The position numbers were made by a program, and so were the translations under genes. A stretch of DNA of 64,000 bases from Nitrosomonas sp. Is79A3 (GTDB lineage: Bacteria; Pseudomonadota; Gammaproteobacteria; Burkholderiales; Nitrosomonadaceae), in NCBI RefSeq assembly GCF_000219585.1, contig NC_015731.1, positions 186,001-250,000 of the forward strand, written 5' to 3'. Positions within the stretch are counted from its first letter, which is position 1. Every line of letters starts with the position of its first letter. This document shows positions 29,376-38,512 of this stretch, in pieces. The notes under the pieces are model-generated. The model had not been told where the DNA came from. It saw only the letters and a program-made list of their open reading frames with translations, and searched no databases.

Positions 29376-30551
29376 ATGAACATTGTTCCAGAAATTCTAA
29401 CGTTACATGCCGACATGCGCCGCTGGCGCAGACAGCTACACCAATATCCGGAAACCGCATTTGAAGAAACCGCAACGGCGCAGTTGATAGCCGAGCAACT
29501 GCAACAAGCCGGTATCGAAGTGCATCAGGGTTTGGCCAAAACCGGCATTGTCGGAGTTTTGCGCCGCGGCAACAATACCAACAGCATAGCCCTGCGCGCC
29601 GATATGGATGCGCTATTTATCCAGGAGCAAAACCGCTTCGAATACGCATCCTGTAACAGCGGGAAAATGCATGCCTGCGGCCACGACGGGCACTGCGCCA
29701 TGCTGCTCGGTGCCGCCCATTACTTGGCCCGCCACGGCCGTTTTGATGGGACTGTTTATTTTGTTTTTCAGCCAGCGGAAGAATGCCGCGCCGGAGCGCA
29801 TCAAATGATCAGCGAAGGCTTGTTCGAACAATTTCCGGCGCAACGGGTTTTCGGCATGCATAATTTTCCGGATATTCCAGCCGGTCATTTTGCGGTGAAA
29901 GCCGGACCCATGATGGCCTCGTTTGATTGCTTTGAAATCAATTTGAGCGGTCAAGCAACGCATGCCGCGATGCCGCATTTGGGCAACGATGTTCTGGTCG
30001 CTGCGGCGCATTTGATCACCCAAATACAAACCATCGTCAGCCGCCAGATTGATCCCGCCGATGCCGCGGTGATCAGCGTCACCCAGATTCATGGAGGCAA
30101 TACCTGGAATGCGTTGCCAGATTCCGCTGTGGTGCGCGGCACCTTCCGCAGCTTTAAGAATTCAGTGAGAGAACAACTGGAACAAAGCATCAGCCATCTT
30201 GCCCGGAGCGTCGCACACGGTTTTGGGATTCATGCCGGCATTCGCTTTAATCCTGAAAACCCCGGCTATCCGGTTACAGTCAACAGCCCGAGTGAGACCG
30301 CCAGCGCGATCCGCGCTGCTACCGCTGTCGCCGGTGAGCATTGCGTCAACACCGCACCAACCCCCAGCATGGGCGCCGAGGATTTTGCTTTTATGCTGCA
30401 ACAAAAGCCAGGCTGTTATATCTGGATCGGTAATGGCAGTTCGGAGGGTAGCTGTCTGTTACATAATCCGAACTACGATTTTAACGATGAGATATTACCG
30501 CTTGGCGCATCCTATTGGACTAATCTGGTTGAAAACGAATTACCTGATTAG
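29376..30551 (+). CDS. M20-family amidohydrolase (hippuricase-like)
   Basis: A 391-residue metal-dependent hydrolase of the M20D group, which removes acyl groups from amino acids or related amides. Metal-site motifs include MHACGHDGHCAML (about 98-110), QPAEECRAGA (about 131-140) and GMHNFPDIPAG. The dimerisation domain (about 180-290) carries GQATHAAMPHLGNDVL and SVTQIHGGNTWNALPDSAVVRGTFR. The C-terminal SMGAEDFAFML holds the last metal ligand. No signal peptide is seen. The natural substrate cannot be deduced. Confidence 0.92.
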   Translation: MNIVPEILTLHADMRRWRRQLHQYPETAFEETATAQLIAEQLQQAGIEVHQGLAKTGIVGVLRRGNNTNSIALRADMDALFIQEQNRFEYASCNSGKMHACGHDGHCAMLLGAAHYLARHGRFDGTVYFVFQPAEECRAGAHQMISEGLFEQFPAQRVFGMHNFPDIPAGHFAVKAGPMMASFDCFEINLSGQATHAAMPHLGNDVLVAAAHLITQIQTIVSRQIDPADAAVISVTQIHGGNTWNALPDSAVVRGTFRSFKNSVREQLEQSISHLARSVAHGFGIHAGIRFNPENPGYPVTVNSPSETASAIRAATAVAGEHCVNTAPTPSMGAEDFAFMLQQKPGCYIWIGNGSSEGSCLLHNPNYDFNDEILPLGASYWTNLVENELPD

Positions 30552-30638
30552 TCTTTTGTTTTGAAAAGTGGACTCAACTTGGAAATGCAATCTTGCTTCG
30601 AATGCACAAATTTATTGTTTGATCGATCTGTCATGATC

Positions 30639-30667
30639 TTTACGTGACCTTTGTAGAGACCTATAAT
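30639..30667 (+). promoter_or_regulatory. Sigma70-type promoter of the Phd/RelE toxin-antitoxin operon
   Basis: TTTACG (30639-30644) and TATAAT (30662-30667) are separated by 17 bp, close to the ideal consensus. The antitoxin start lies 33 bp further on. Confidence 0.75.
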
Positions 30668-30700
30668 TCGGTTCTTTTAGCCACTTTGGAGAATATGAAC

Positions 30701-30949
30701 ATGACCTATCGAATACTGACTGAAGTATCTGCCAGCATCTCTGAATTGAAGGCTAATCCAATGAAGGTTGTTGCCAGCGGCAGTGGCATGCCTATTGCCG
30801 TATTGAACCACAACGAACCAGCCTTTTACTGCGTGCCCGCTGCTGCTTATGAAGCAATGATGGAGCTGCTTGACGATGTAGAACTTCTGAGAATCGTCAA
30901 AGAGCGAATGAACGAGCCTGCCACCAAGGTATCGCTTGATGACCTATAA
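30701..30949 (+). CDS. Phd/YefM (StbD)-type antitoxin
   Basis: An 82-residue antitoxin. The ATG at 30701 is preferred because GGAG lies 9 bp upstream; the ATG at 30695 would be too close. The sequence MTYRILTEVSASISELKANPMKVV followed by GMPIAVLNHNEPAFYCVPAAAYEAMMELLDD is the Phd/YefM DNA-binding fold, with a C-terminal toxin-binding tail (VKERMNEPATKVSLDDL). It overlaps the toxin gene by 11 bp and probably represses its own promoter. Confidence 0.9.
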   Translation: MTYRILTEVSASISELKANPMKVVASGSGMPIAVLNHNEPAFYCVPAAAYEAMMELLDDVELLRIVKERMNEPATKVSLDDL

Positions 30950-31235
30950 GCTGGAATTCAAGGAATCTGCACTCAAAGAATGGAAAAAATTAGGTCACAC
31001 CGTTAAAACGCAATTCAAAAAGAAACTCAAAGAACGCTTAGAAAATCCCCACATTCCATCTGCTGCACTATCTGGTGCCAAGAATATCTACAAGATCAAA
31101 TTGCGCCAACTTGGCTATCGCCTCGTTTATTCCGTTGAAGACGAAACCATCACGGTAACCGTGATCGCTGTTGGCAAACGTGACCGAAATGAAATTTACG
31201 CTATTGCGCTTTCAAGGATGCATGATAAATCCTGA
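30939..31235 (+). CDS. RelE/StbE-family mRNA interferase toxin
   Basis: A 98-residue RelE-fold toxin. MTYKLEFKESALKEWKKLGHTVKTQFKKKLKERLENP, LSGAKNIYKIKLRQLGYRLVYSVEDETITVTVIAVGKRDRNEIY are typical of the RelE/StbE group; the basic residues and late Arg cluster match the ribosome-dependent mRNA cleavage site of the family. The ATG at 30939 lies inside the end of the antitoxin gene, implying coupled translation. No disruption is seen. Confidence 0.92.
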   Translation: MTYKLEFKESALKEWKKLGHTVKTQFKKKLKERLENPHIPSAALSGAKNIYKIKLRQLGYRLVYSVEDETITVTVIAVGKRDRNEIYAIALSRMHDKS

Positions 31236-31433
31236 GTCATCGCGACGGAATTAACCAATGATTCGCCAGAGACATCCTTTGAGGCGAATGGTTATGTATA
31301 GTAATTTGAAAAAGGAAATAAGCAATTTTTAGGAATCTGCATCCATTTCTTTCAGAAATAAATGCAAAACACAAAACGCGACCACAACGATGGGCAGGGT
31401 AATTGTACTATTGAATAGTACGGTACCAGAGCG

Positions 31434-31679
31434 TTAACTGGATTTGCTGGGTTGCTGCGTTAAGCTGGCTAGAGTTTTTGCCTCTTCCAGCAAATGCCGC
31501 AGTGCTTTGTTGACCGCCTCATCATTAGGGAAAGCCTCTGCAATATCAGGTTCAAGAAGTACCACATTGGTTTCCGCCTTGATACGATTTGCATACTTGC
31601 CGCGTACAATCTTACCGAAATCAGACCGCTTATATTCCGGTCTCAGTTCGTCTGCCATTTCAGGTTCAATCTTCTTCAT
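31434..31679 (-). CDS. BrnA-like antitoxin partner of BrnT
   Basis: An 81-residue acidic protein starting MKKIEPEMADELRPEYKRSDFGKIVRGKYANRI. The ATG at 31679 is chosen because a GAGAGG motif precedes it and because it overlaps the brnT end by 14 bp. The ELRPEYKRSDFGK.VRGKYA pattern is seen in proteins paired with BrnT-type toxins. The role as antitoxin is inferred from position and this resemblance; it lacks an obvious full ribbon-helix-helix region. Confidence 0.75.
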   Translation of the reverse strand: MKKIEPEMADELRPEYKRSDFGKIVRGKYANRIKAETNVVLLEPDIAEAFPNDEAVNKALRHLLEEAKTLASLTQQPSKSS

Positions 31680-31938
31680 AAATTTGCCTCTCAGCATTTG
31701 TGGCCAATCGTGCCGATATGATTCTAATTGCATTTCCTCTTTCCGTATGCGATACCGTGAGCAAACGTCCTTGGGAAGAAACGCCAAATGTTATATATCG
31801 TTCTTCGTCTTCCGAATGATCAGGATCACGGGTAGTAGCTGAAAATGAATCACGTAACGTACTGGTTGCTTCTTCAAAAGTAACACCATGCTTACGATGA
31901 TTAAGCGCGGCTTTTTTCGGATCCCACTCAAAATGCAT
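31666..31938 (-). CDS. brnT: BrnT-family toxin
   Basis: A 90-residue BrnT ribonuclease-type toxin: MHFEWDPKKAALNHRKHGVTFEEATSTLRD, then DPDHSEDEERYITFGVSSQGRLLTVSHTERGNAIRIISARLATNAERQIYEE. The FEWDPxKAxxNxxKHGVxFEEA start and the RIISARxAxxxERxxYE end are diagnostic. BrnT folds like RelE and blocks translation. It is transcribed first and overlaps its partner gene by 14 bp, toxin-first as in other BrnTA pairs. Confidence 0.92.
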   Translation of the reverse strand: MHFEWDPKKAALNHRKHGVTFEEATSTLRDSFSATTRDPDHSEDEERYITFGVSSQGRLLTVSHTERGNAIRIISARLATNAERQIYEED

Positions 31939-31960
31939 AAATAATGACTTATCCCCGCTC

Positions 31961-32120
31961 TCAGTAAAGGCGCTTCAGCTTTAAGAAGGGAATCAATTCA
32001 GCCAAAATTAGCTCGTTGATCACGATAATGCTCATCTTCGATGAGATCATCCAATTCGGCTGACTTATTACCGGCTCGAAAATAATCGATCCAAACAGAT
32101 GTGTCGACCAGTACCAACAT
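31961..32120 (-). pseudogene. VapC PIN-domain toxin, frameshifted and truncated
   Basis: The ATG (32118-32120) overlaps the vapB stop (TAATG). It encodes MLVLVDTSVWIDYF and then SAELDDLIEDE, a typical VapC start with the first catalytic Asp in VDTSVW. A frameshift at about 32030 moves the rest, IIVINELILAELIPFLKLKR, into another frame, after which a stop ends the homology. More than half of the PIN domain, including the later acidic residues, is missing. The toxin should be inactive. Confidence 0.85.
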
Positions 32121-32314
32121 TACCGTCGTGCCCGTGTTTCATCAAGATCAATACCCAATTCGATTTTCCCTTTGAATTTCTTAAGATCCGAGATTTTTGA
32201 TTTCCGGATCAACTCCTCTAGTGTCAACACGATAACGGCTGTTTTGGTTTCGGTGTGCGTTACACGCATCGCTTCGCTCAACAAACTCTCAGGTAAGTCC
32301 AAAGTAGTTCTCAT
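32120..32314 (-). CDS. VapB-type antitoxin (orphaned)
   Basis: A 64-residue protein, MRTTLDLPESLLSEAMRVTHTETKTAVIVLTLEELIRKSKISDLKKFKGK, with an N-terminal ribbon-helix-helix DNA-binding region and a C-terminal tail ending in IDLDETRARR. It is intact and complete. Its toxin partner vapC directly downstream is broken. It may persist as a DNA-binding or anti-addiction protein. Confidence 0.88.
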   Translation of the reverse strand: MRTTLDLPESLLSEAMRVTHTETKTAVIVLTLEELIRKSKISDLKKFKGKIELGIDLDETRARR

Positions 32315-32523
32315 GATGCCTCCTTCTACGACGCAGACAAGAATAGATAATTATGCATAAATAATCAAGGCTATTGTTTGAATTCAGTGGGCTGCACGAA
32401 ATATTTCTTGAAGTGTGCGAGCATTTCTTATTTGCCGCAACTCCTAATGCCACAAGAACAATTATTCTTGGTTATAGATCTACCCCAATGATGCTTTGAC
32501 TCAATGATGCTTCTTGTCAGTAA

Positions 32524-33729
32524 TTATCGGCGGGCAATTCTGGTATTGTTTGGGTCGAATAGCGAAACAAGATCACTTTCGACAAATTGATGCGGCTTCC
32601 AGCCTCGGAATAACTTATCCAAGAGAAAGGAATCCACCGCGCTGATCGCTACACCTGTTGCGGTTCCCAATCCTCCTGCTCCAAGAGAGTCAGCAGCAAG
32701 ACCAAGTCCCGTAAAAATGCTCCATCGCACGCTCTTAGTCGGTAATCTATCAGCCCAGGAGTCTTTGATAGTCTCTTGGTAATATGATCGCAGTAGATTT
32801 GCATCTACAGGTTGCTGTTTTAACCAATGGCGGAACTTGTCGGCGGATTTCAAGAGCTTCACAACAGCAGCAAAGGTTACGACGCCTGAATTAACCGCTT
32901 CTCTGATTTTTCTGCCATCAGCCAGAGTAAGCTCTACAAAATTTCCGATCTGCGACTCACTGCGCTTGTGACGCCGAACGACGGCATCAACTGCTCCCGC
33001 TTGAACGACTTGCTCCATTGGGTGGACTGCAACTTCGGAATTTAGTTCGCCTGCAAAGTATGTTGCTTCGTATGCGCCTTGAATAAGTGCTAAGAAATAT
33101 GCTTCTGTAAGAGATGAGTGTTGAGGCGGGACGGTTTGGTGATACAGCGCGTTCAGTCGCGTGAAATCGATATTCGTATCAACATAGAAACCATCCTCTT
33201 CTCGTTCTATCCTAAAGTAATTCTTATTTGTGTAATTGAAGCTTGGTGAAATCTTTCGAACAAGTGCTTGCACCGATGCTTCTGTTGCAAGGTTGTCCGT
33301 TATAGCTTGAAGTACCGAGGCTTGATCGAATTTTGAGTGGTCTAGTGAACGCAGTAAGTTCGTAAACTGCTTAGCGCCAAGCTTAGCCTGGGTTGTTCCT
33401 CCTGCAGCATCTTTAAACGTTTGAGGGCCGATTTGCTCGATTGTGTGATCTGGAGAAGAGAATCTCACTAGACTATGAATCGATCGTCCATTACTCATCT
33501 CCGTAGTTGATACGCCAGTCTGATCTGCCAGGTAATGGATTTCCAGACGTCCTTCGCGCATCAATGACAGTACGATAAATGGGGGAATGCGTGCAAGGAG
33601 ATCTTTTATCGTCCCAGTATTTCCAATCACCGCAACTCGTTCGTAGAAAAGTAGGCTTTCAGCAAGGGTGCCAATATCAATGAGCGGGCCGGGGCCGATT
33701 GAGTTTTTATAAACTATCGAGTCAAACAT
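32524..33729 (-). CDS. Unrecognised 401-residue protein
   Basis: No family is recognised. The first third is soluble and mixed (MFDSIVYKNSIGPGPLIDIGTLAESLLFYERVAVIG). The region around 285-345 is helical and charged. Residues about 350-380 form a Gly/Ala-rich hydrophobic stretch (IFTGLGLAADSLGAGGLGTATGVAISAVDSFLLDKLF) that could insert in a membrane. The protein ends with a short basic tail. No catalytic motif stands out. It lies between a toxin-antitoxin cluster and mfd, a typical accessory-gene position, so a role in defence or stress is possible but unproven. Confidence 0.7.
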   Translation of the reverse strand: MFDSIVYKNSIGPGPLIDIGTLAESLLFYERVAVIGNTGTIKDLLARIPPFIVLSLMREGRLEIHYLADQTGVSTTEMSNGRSIHSLVRFSSPDHTIEQIGPQTFKDAAGGTTQAKLGAKQFTNLLRSLDHSKFDQASVLQAITDNLATEASVQALVRKISPSFNYTNKNYFRIEREEDGFYVDTNIDFTRLNALYHQTVPPQHSSLTEAYFLALIQGAYEATYFAGELNSEVAVHPMEQVVQAGAVDAVVRRHKRSESQIGNFVELTLADGRKIREAVNSGVVTFAAVVKLLKSADKFRHWLKQQPVDANLLRSYYQETIKDSWADRLPTKSVRWSIFTGLGLAADSLGAGGLGTATGVAISAVDSFLLDKLFRGWKPHQFVESDLVSLFDPNNTRIARR

Positions 33730-33828
33730 AAGTTGTCGAGTTCTGGTGCGCGGCGGATGGAAATGCCGGATGTCTAAAAGATATTTGACGCATTTCAGTT
33801 CTCATAGAGTAGTAGAAAAAGAGATACT

Positions 33829-36800
33829 TCAGTTATTAGTGTTCAACTTCTGAATCAATTCCTTCATCCGCATTACTCGCTTATTCACATCCTCAATTTT
33901 CACCAAAATTTTCAATCGATCCGGACCGGATAGCGAATATTCCCGGCTGCTTTGGATCAGTTGGATGATTTTTAGCGGGTCGATCGGCGGATTCGGGATG
34001 AATTGCACTTGGACGCTGTCGGCGCTGGCGTCAATGCGTGTGATGCCGAGCGGTTTGGCGGCGATGCGTAAGCGGTGGCAGTCGAGCAGTGCGCGGGTTG
34101 GGTTGGGTAGCAAGCCAAAGCGATCGACCAATTCCCGTTGCATGTCGTCGAGCTGTTCGTCGTCGCTGCAGTTGGCCATGCGTTTGTACAGCACTAAGCG
34201 TTCGTGAATGTCATGGCAATAATCTTCCGGCAATAAAGTCGGAACGTGCAGATTGATTTCTGTGGCAACGCCCAATGGGTGCTGCATATCGGGCTCTTTG
34301 CCTTGTTTTAAGGATTGGATGGCAGAATCCAGCATGGAGCTGTACAGACTAAAGCCAATTTCCTGCATTTCTCCGCTTTGTGATTCGCTCAGTACCGCAC
34401 CGGCGCCGCGAATTTCTAGATCATGCATGGCGAGATAAAACCCGGAACCGAGTTCTTCCATCGCCTGAATTGCTTCCAGGCGTTTTTTGGCTTGCGATCC
34501 CAGCGCTTCTTCAGGCGGTGTCAGCAGATACGCGTAAGCCTGATGATGCGAGCGGCCCACCCGCCCGCGCAATTGATGCAATTGTGCCAGGCCAAATTTG
34601 TGTGCATTATTGATAAGGATGGTATTGGCGCTGGGAATGTCGATGCCGGTTTCAATGATAGTGGTGCATAACAGGATATTGAAGCGCTGCTGATAAAAAT
34701 CCCGCATGACATGTTCCAAATCGCGTTCCCGCATTTGCCCGTGGGCAATATTGATGCGCGCCTCGGGTAATAGACCGGAGAGTTTTTCGTACATCAACTG
34801 AATCGTGTTGACTTCATTGTGCAGAAAATAGATTTGCCCGCCGCGTTTGAGTTCGCGCAGACAAGCTTCACGGATGATACCCATCGAGAAACTGCTGACA
34901 AAAGTACGAATGGCAAGGCGGCGCTGTGGCGCGGTGGCAATGATGGAGAAATCGCGCAGCCCTTCCAGCGACATCGCCAATGTGCGTGGAATCGGTGTGG
35001 CGGTGAGTGTCAGCACATCGACTTCCGCGCGTAGTTTTTTTAATTCTTCTTTCTGCCGCACACCGAAACGATGCTCTTCGTCAATAATGACCAAGCCCAG
35101 ATTCTTGAAGTGAACGTCTTTCTGAATCAGTTTGTGCGTGCCGATAATAATGTCAATTTCGCCTTTGGCCAGGCCCGCTAGCGCCAGGGTTTGTTCTTTG
35201 GCGGATCGGAAGCGCGACAGTTCAGCAATTTTGACCGGCCATTGGTCGGCAATCAGGCTAAAGCGGTCGGAGAAATTTTGGAAATGCTGTTCAGCCAATA
35301 GCGTGGTCGGAACCAGGACAGCAACCTGTTTACCGTCGGCAACGGCGACAAAAGCGGCACGCAGTGCCACTTCAGTCTTGCCGAATCCGACATCGCCGCA
35401 AATGAGGCGATCCATCGGTTTCCCTGAGGTTAAATCTGCAATGACCGCTTTGATCGCCGCCGCTTGATCAGCGGTTTCCTCAAAACCGAATCCCTCGGCA
35501 AATGCATCGTAATCATGCGGCCTAAGCGTAAAAGTATGGCCTTCACGCGCTGCGCGCTGGGCATACAGATTCAGCAGCTCCGCCGCGGTGTCGCGCACTT
35601 GCTGCATGGCTTTGCGTTTGGCTTTATCCCATTGACCGCTGCCCAGCTTGTGCAGCGGTGCCGATTCCGGGGCAGCGCCGCTGTAACGCCCGATCAGATA
35701 CAGTTGTGAAACCGGCACGTAGAGCTTGTCGCCGCCTGCGTATTCCAATGATAAGAATTCGCTTAACTCACCGGGCTCCCCCTCCCCCACATCCATGCTC
35801 ACCAAACCGAGATAGCGGCCAATGCCGTGCTGCTCATGCACCACCGGATCACCCGGTTTGATTTCCGACAGGTCGCGCAGAATATTATCGGTCGAGGTAG
35901 TCTTGCGCGCCTCACGTTCACGCCGCCCATAGACATGGGTCGAATACATCTCACTTTCGGTGATAAACGCGAGTCGCGCTGATTCCAGGATAAAACCGGT
36001 GTGCAGCGGTGCAACACTGAGCATGAAGGGCTGAGAACTGCTTAGAAATTGCGCGTAATCCTGACAGCTGTCCGGGTGCAAACCGTACTGATTCAGGTAT
36101 TCCGCAATGAGTTCGCGCCGCCCCATACTTTCCGCCAGCAGCAAGATGCGTCCGCCGGATTGCGTGAAACGGGTGACGAATTCAGCCAGTTTTTCCAGCG
36201 GATTTTCCGCGTGGCGGTTGACTTGAACAGAGGGCAGCGGAGCAGTAGATTTTTTAGCCGCCAGCTTGAGATCTTGTCCATTGGATAGAATCTCAATGCG
36301 CGCATACGGCTTTAATTTGCCGAAGAAGCTGTCGCTGGATAAAAATAATTCCTGCGGCGGCAATAGCGGACGGTCGCTATCACCGCGCAACAATTGATAG
36401 CGCGATTGGGTATCGCGCCAGAATTCGTCGATGATCGGACGGACATCCTGGTGCAGGCAAAGCAGCGTATTTTCCGGCAAGTAATCAAATAAGGTTGCCG
36501 TCTGCTCAAAAAACAGCGGCAAATAATATTCGATACCAGCGGGTGTCAGACCTTTGCTGATATCTTTATAGATTTGTTTTTTGGATGGATCGCCCTCGAA
36601 TTTCTCGCGGAAATTACCACGGAAGCAGGTACGCCCGGTTTCATCCAATGGAAATTCTCGCGCAGGTAACAGGCGGATCTCTTTGACCGGATAAATGCTG
36701 CGCTGGGTATCGACATCGAACGTGCGGATGGTGTCGATTTCGTTATCCAGTAAATCGATGCGATACGGCAGCGGGCTGCCCATCGGGAATAAATCAATCA

Positions 36801-37305
36801 AGCCGCCGCGCACACTGTATTCACCAGGTGAAAAAACCTGTGTGACGTGCGAGTAACCCGCAAAAGTCAGTTGACTGCGTAATCCGGCCAGATCCAGCAC
36901 CTCACCTTGTTTCAGGAAAAAAGTATGCGCGGCGAGATATTCACGCGGTAGCATGCGATACAGCGCCGTAGTCAATGGCGCAATCAGCACATCACAGGCG
37001 CCATTCATTACTTGATAGAGTGTCGCGAGCCGTTCCGAAACCAGATCATGGTGTGGTGAAAAAGTATCGTAAGGCAGTGTTTCCCAGTCCGGTAACAGAT
37101 GCGCTCTTAATTCCGGTGCAAAGTAGGGAATTTCTTCCAATAATCTTTGCGCATCCAGTGCATTGGCAGTGATGATCGTGACAGGTTTCGCCTGCTGGGC
37201 GAGTTGCGCGAGAAATAGCGCGTCGCTCGAGCCATCAAAATCAGCGTAGCGTAACAAGGCGCCGGGTGTGGGTAGGGTGTGCTGTTGCATTTTATGCGGT
37301 ATCAC
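33829..37305 (-). CDS. mfd: Transcription-repair coupling factor
   Basis: An 1158-residue ATP-dependent translocase that removes stalled RNA polymerase at lesions and recruits UvrA. The N-terminal UvrB-like region (about 1-340) has LLPDWETLPYDTFSPH. The RNA polymerase-interacting domain follows (PGDPVVHEQHGIGRYLG). The RecG-like motor has Walker A GDVGFGKTEVALRA (about 635) and Walker B DEEHRFG (about 741), then TATPIPRTLAMSL and the TRG-type region ending about 950. The C-terminal regulatory domain completes the usual length. It is read leftwards, away from the unrelated gene at 37559. Confidence 0.98.
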   Translation of the reverse strand: MIPHKMQQHTLPTPGALLRYADFDGSSDALFLAQLAQQAKPVTIITANALDAQRLLEEIPYFAPELRAHLLPDWETLPYDTFSPHHDLVSERLATLYQVMNGACDVLIAPLTTALYRMLPREYLAAHTFFLKQGEVLDLAGLRSQLTFAGYSHVTQVFSPGEYSVRGGLIDLFPMGSPLPYRIDLLDNEIDTIRTFDVDTQRSIYPVKEIRLLPAREFPLDETGRTCFRGNFREKFEGDPSKKQIYKDISKGLTPAGIEYYLPLFFEQTATLFDYLPENTLLCLHQDVRPIIDEFWRDTQSRYQLLRGDSDRPLLPPQELFLSSDSFFGKLKPYARIEILSNGQDLKLAAKKSTAPLPSVQVNRHAENPLEKLAEFVTRFTQSGGRILLLAESMGRRELIAEYLNQYGLHPDSCQDYAQFLSSSQPFMLSVAPLHTGFILESARLAFITESEMYSTHVYGRREREARKTTSTDNILRDLSEIKPGDPVVHEQHGIGRYLGLVSMDVGEGEPGELSEFLSLEYAGGDKLYVPVSQLYLIGRYSGAAPESAPLHKLGSGQWDKAKRKAMQQVRDTAAELLNLYAQRAAREGHTFTLRPHDYDAFAEGFGFEETADQAAAIKAVIADLTSGKPMDRLICGDVGFGKTEVALRAAFVAVADGKQVAVLVPTTLLAEQHFQNFSDRFSLIADQWPVKIAELSRFRSAKEQTLALAGLAKGEIDIIIGTHKLIQKDVHFKNLGLVIIDEEHRFGVRQKEELKKLRAEVDVLTLTATPIPRTLAMSLEGLRDFSIIATAPQRRLAIRTFVSSFSMGIIREACLRELKRGGQIYFLHNEVNTIQLMYEKLSGLLPEARINIAHGQMRERDLEHVMRDFYQQRFNILLCTTIIETGIDIPSANTILINNAHKFGLAQLHQLRGRVGRSHHQAYAYLLTPPEEALGSQAKKRLEAIQAMEELGSGFYLAMHDLEIRGAGAVLSESQSGEMQEIGFSLYSSMLDSAIQSLKQGKEPDMQHPLGVATEINLHVPTLLPEDYCHDIHERLVLYKRMANCSDDEQLDDMQRELVDRFGLLPNPTRALLDCHRLRIAAKPLGITRIDASADSVQVQFIPNPPIDPLKIIQLIQSSREYSLSGPDRLKILVKIEDVNKRVMRMKELIQKLNTNN

Positions 37306-37558
37306 AGTATTGCAATGCCATGAAAAGACTGATCTTGAATAAAAACCGCATATTATAGGCCAGTTTTAAGTCATCTTCTGTTTCGCATGAGAGTTTGCCG
37401 TCGGCAGATTTCTTATTAAAGCGTAAATTTTCGCTTTATTCATGGTTTGAATCTGAATCAAATAAGACTATCCTTAACAGACTTGTCCTAAAAAGACTGA
37501 TATTTATCGTAGAATATTACACCCTTGATCAAGAAACAGCGTATTTAACGGATTGAAC
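37306..37558. other. Intergenic region upstream of mfd and the TPR-like gene
   Basis: About 250 bp between two divergent genes. Promoters must lie here. No repeat, RNA gene or unusual structure is recognised. Confidence 0.5.
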
Positions 37559-38392
37559 ATGAGCGCTCTTATAAAGTCGGGAATGCAAAAATTGGAGAGA
37601 AGGATTGCCTTCTTTACAATCATGGTGATTGCGGTTGCTTGCTTGACCGCACCGGTTTTTGCGCAAAGTATTTCTCCGACTTTATTGACTGAAGAAAATA
37701 AACAGAAAATTGAACTGGCTGTCTGGCGATACGCCATCGATACGCCGCTGCTTGTGGAAACAATCGATTGGTTTCGCGATCTGACGCGGAATTCGCAGGA
37801 ATCAACCGCCATCGCCGAGCTTTCCCGCCTGAAGTTTATGATTGCGCAACTCGAGATGGATAAAAATCGCCGTGTTCAATTGTTTGAACGGTGCATTGCC
37901 ATTGCCGACCAGGCGCTTGCTTTGAACGCAAATGATGTGAGAGGCCTCTTCTGGAAAGCTGCGGCGATGGGAAAAATGGCTGAAGATAGCGGCATAGTGA
38001 ATGCATTCAGAATGCTTCGGCCGATGGAAAAAATGCTATTGAAAGTGGTCACTCTGGATGAAAAATACGAAAATGCCGGCGCGCATAGAGCGCTGGGCCG
38101 TATGTATCACAAACTTCCGGGATTCCCCATCAGTTTTGGCAGTAACCAGAAAGCGCTTGTGCACCTGAAGCGCGCGCACGAATTGTTTCCACGAGATATC
38201 ATTACGCGCGCTTTTTATGCCGAGGTATTGTATGACGAAGGCAGGAAAGCAGAAGCACGCAGGCATGCGGATTTTGTGCTGGCGACACCGATTGACGAAG
38301 AAGATGCGCTGGAATTCGCTGAATATGTCGATATCGCGCTGGGCGTCGTTAAGAAAACCAGCGGCTCAGATATTAAATTGGGAAATTACTAA
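37559..38392 (+). CDS. Secreted TPR-like protein, possibly TatT-type
   Basis: A 277-residue exported protein. A signal peptide or N-terminal anchor is present (IAFFTIMVIAVACLTAPVFA, cleavage after AQS region near 40). The rest is helical with TPR-like helix pairs: RRVQLFERCIAIADQALALNANDVRGLFWKAAAMGKM and NQKALVHLKRAHELFPRDIITRAFYAEVLYDEGRKAEARRHADFVL. The overall pattern resembles the TatT component associated with TRAP transporters, but no transporter is adjacent, so the role stays open. ATG 37559 is chosen over a TTG at 37553. Confidence 0.7.
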   Translation: MSALIKSGMQKLERRIAFFTIMVIAVACLTAPVFAQSISPTLLTEENKQKIELAVWRYAIDTPLLVETIDWFRDLTRNSQESTAIAELSRLKFMIAQLEMDKNRRVQLFERCIAIADQALALNANDVRGLFWKAAAMGKMAEDSGIVNAFRMLRPMEKMLLKVVTLDEKYENAGAHRALGRMYHKLPGFPISFGSNQKALVHLKRAHELFPRDIITRAFYAEVLYDEGRKAEARRHADFVLATPIDEEDALEFAEYVDIALGVVKKTSGSDIKLGNY

Positions 38393-38512
38393 AATACCAA
38401 TAATCACACAAGTTTTGTTAGGACCCCGTGAATAATTGCCATATCAGAGGATAGCGAGAAATCTACGCTATCCGATAAACTTACCGCATCAAAATTACCC
38501 GGCTGAAATGGT

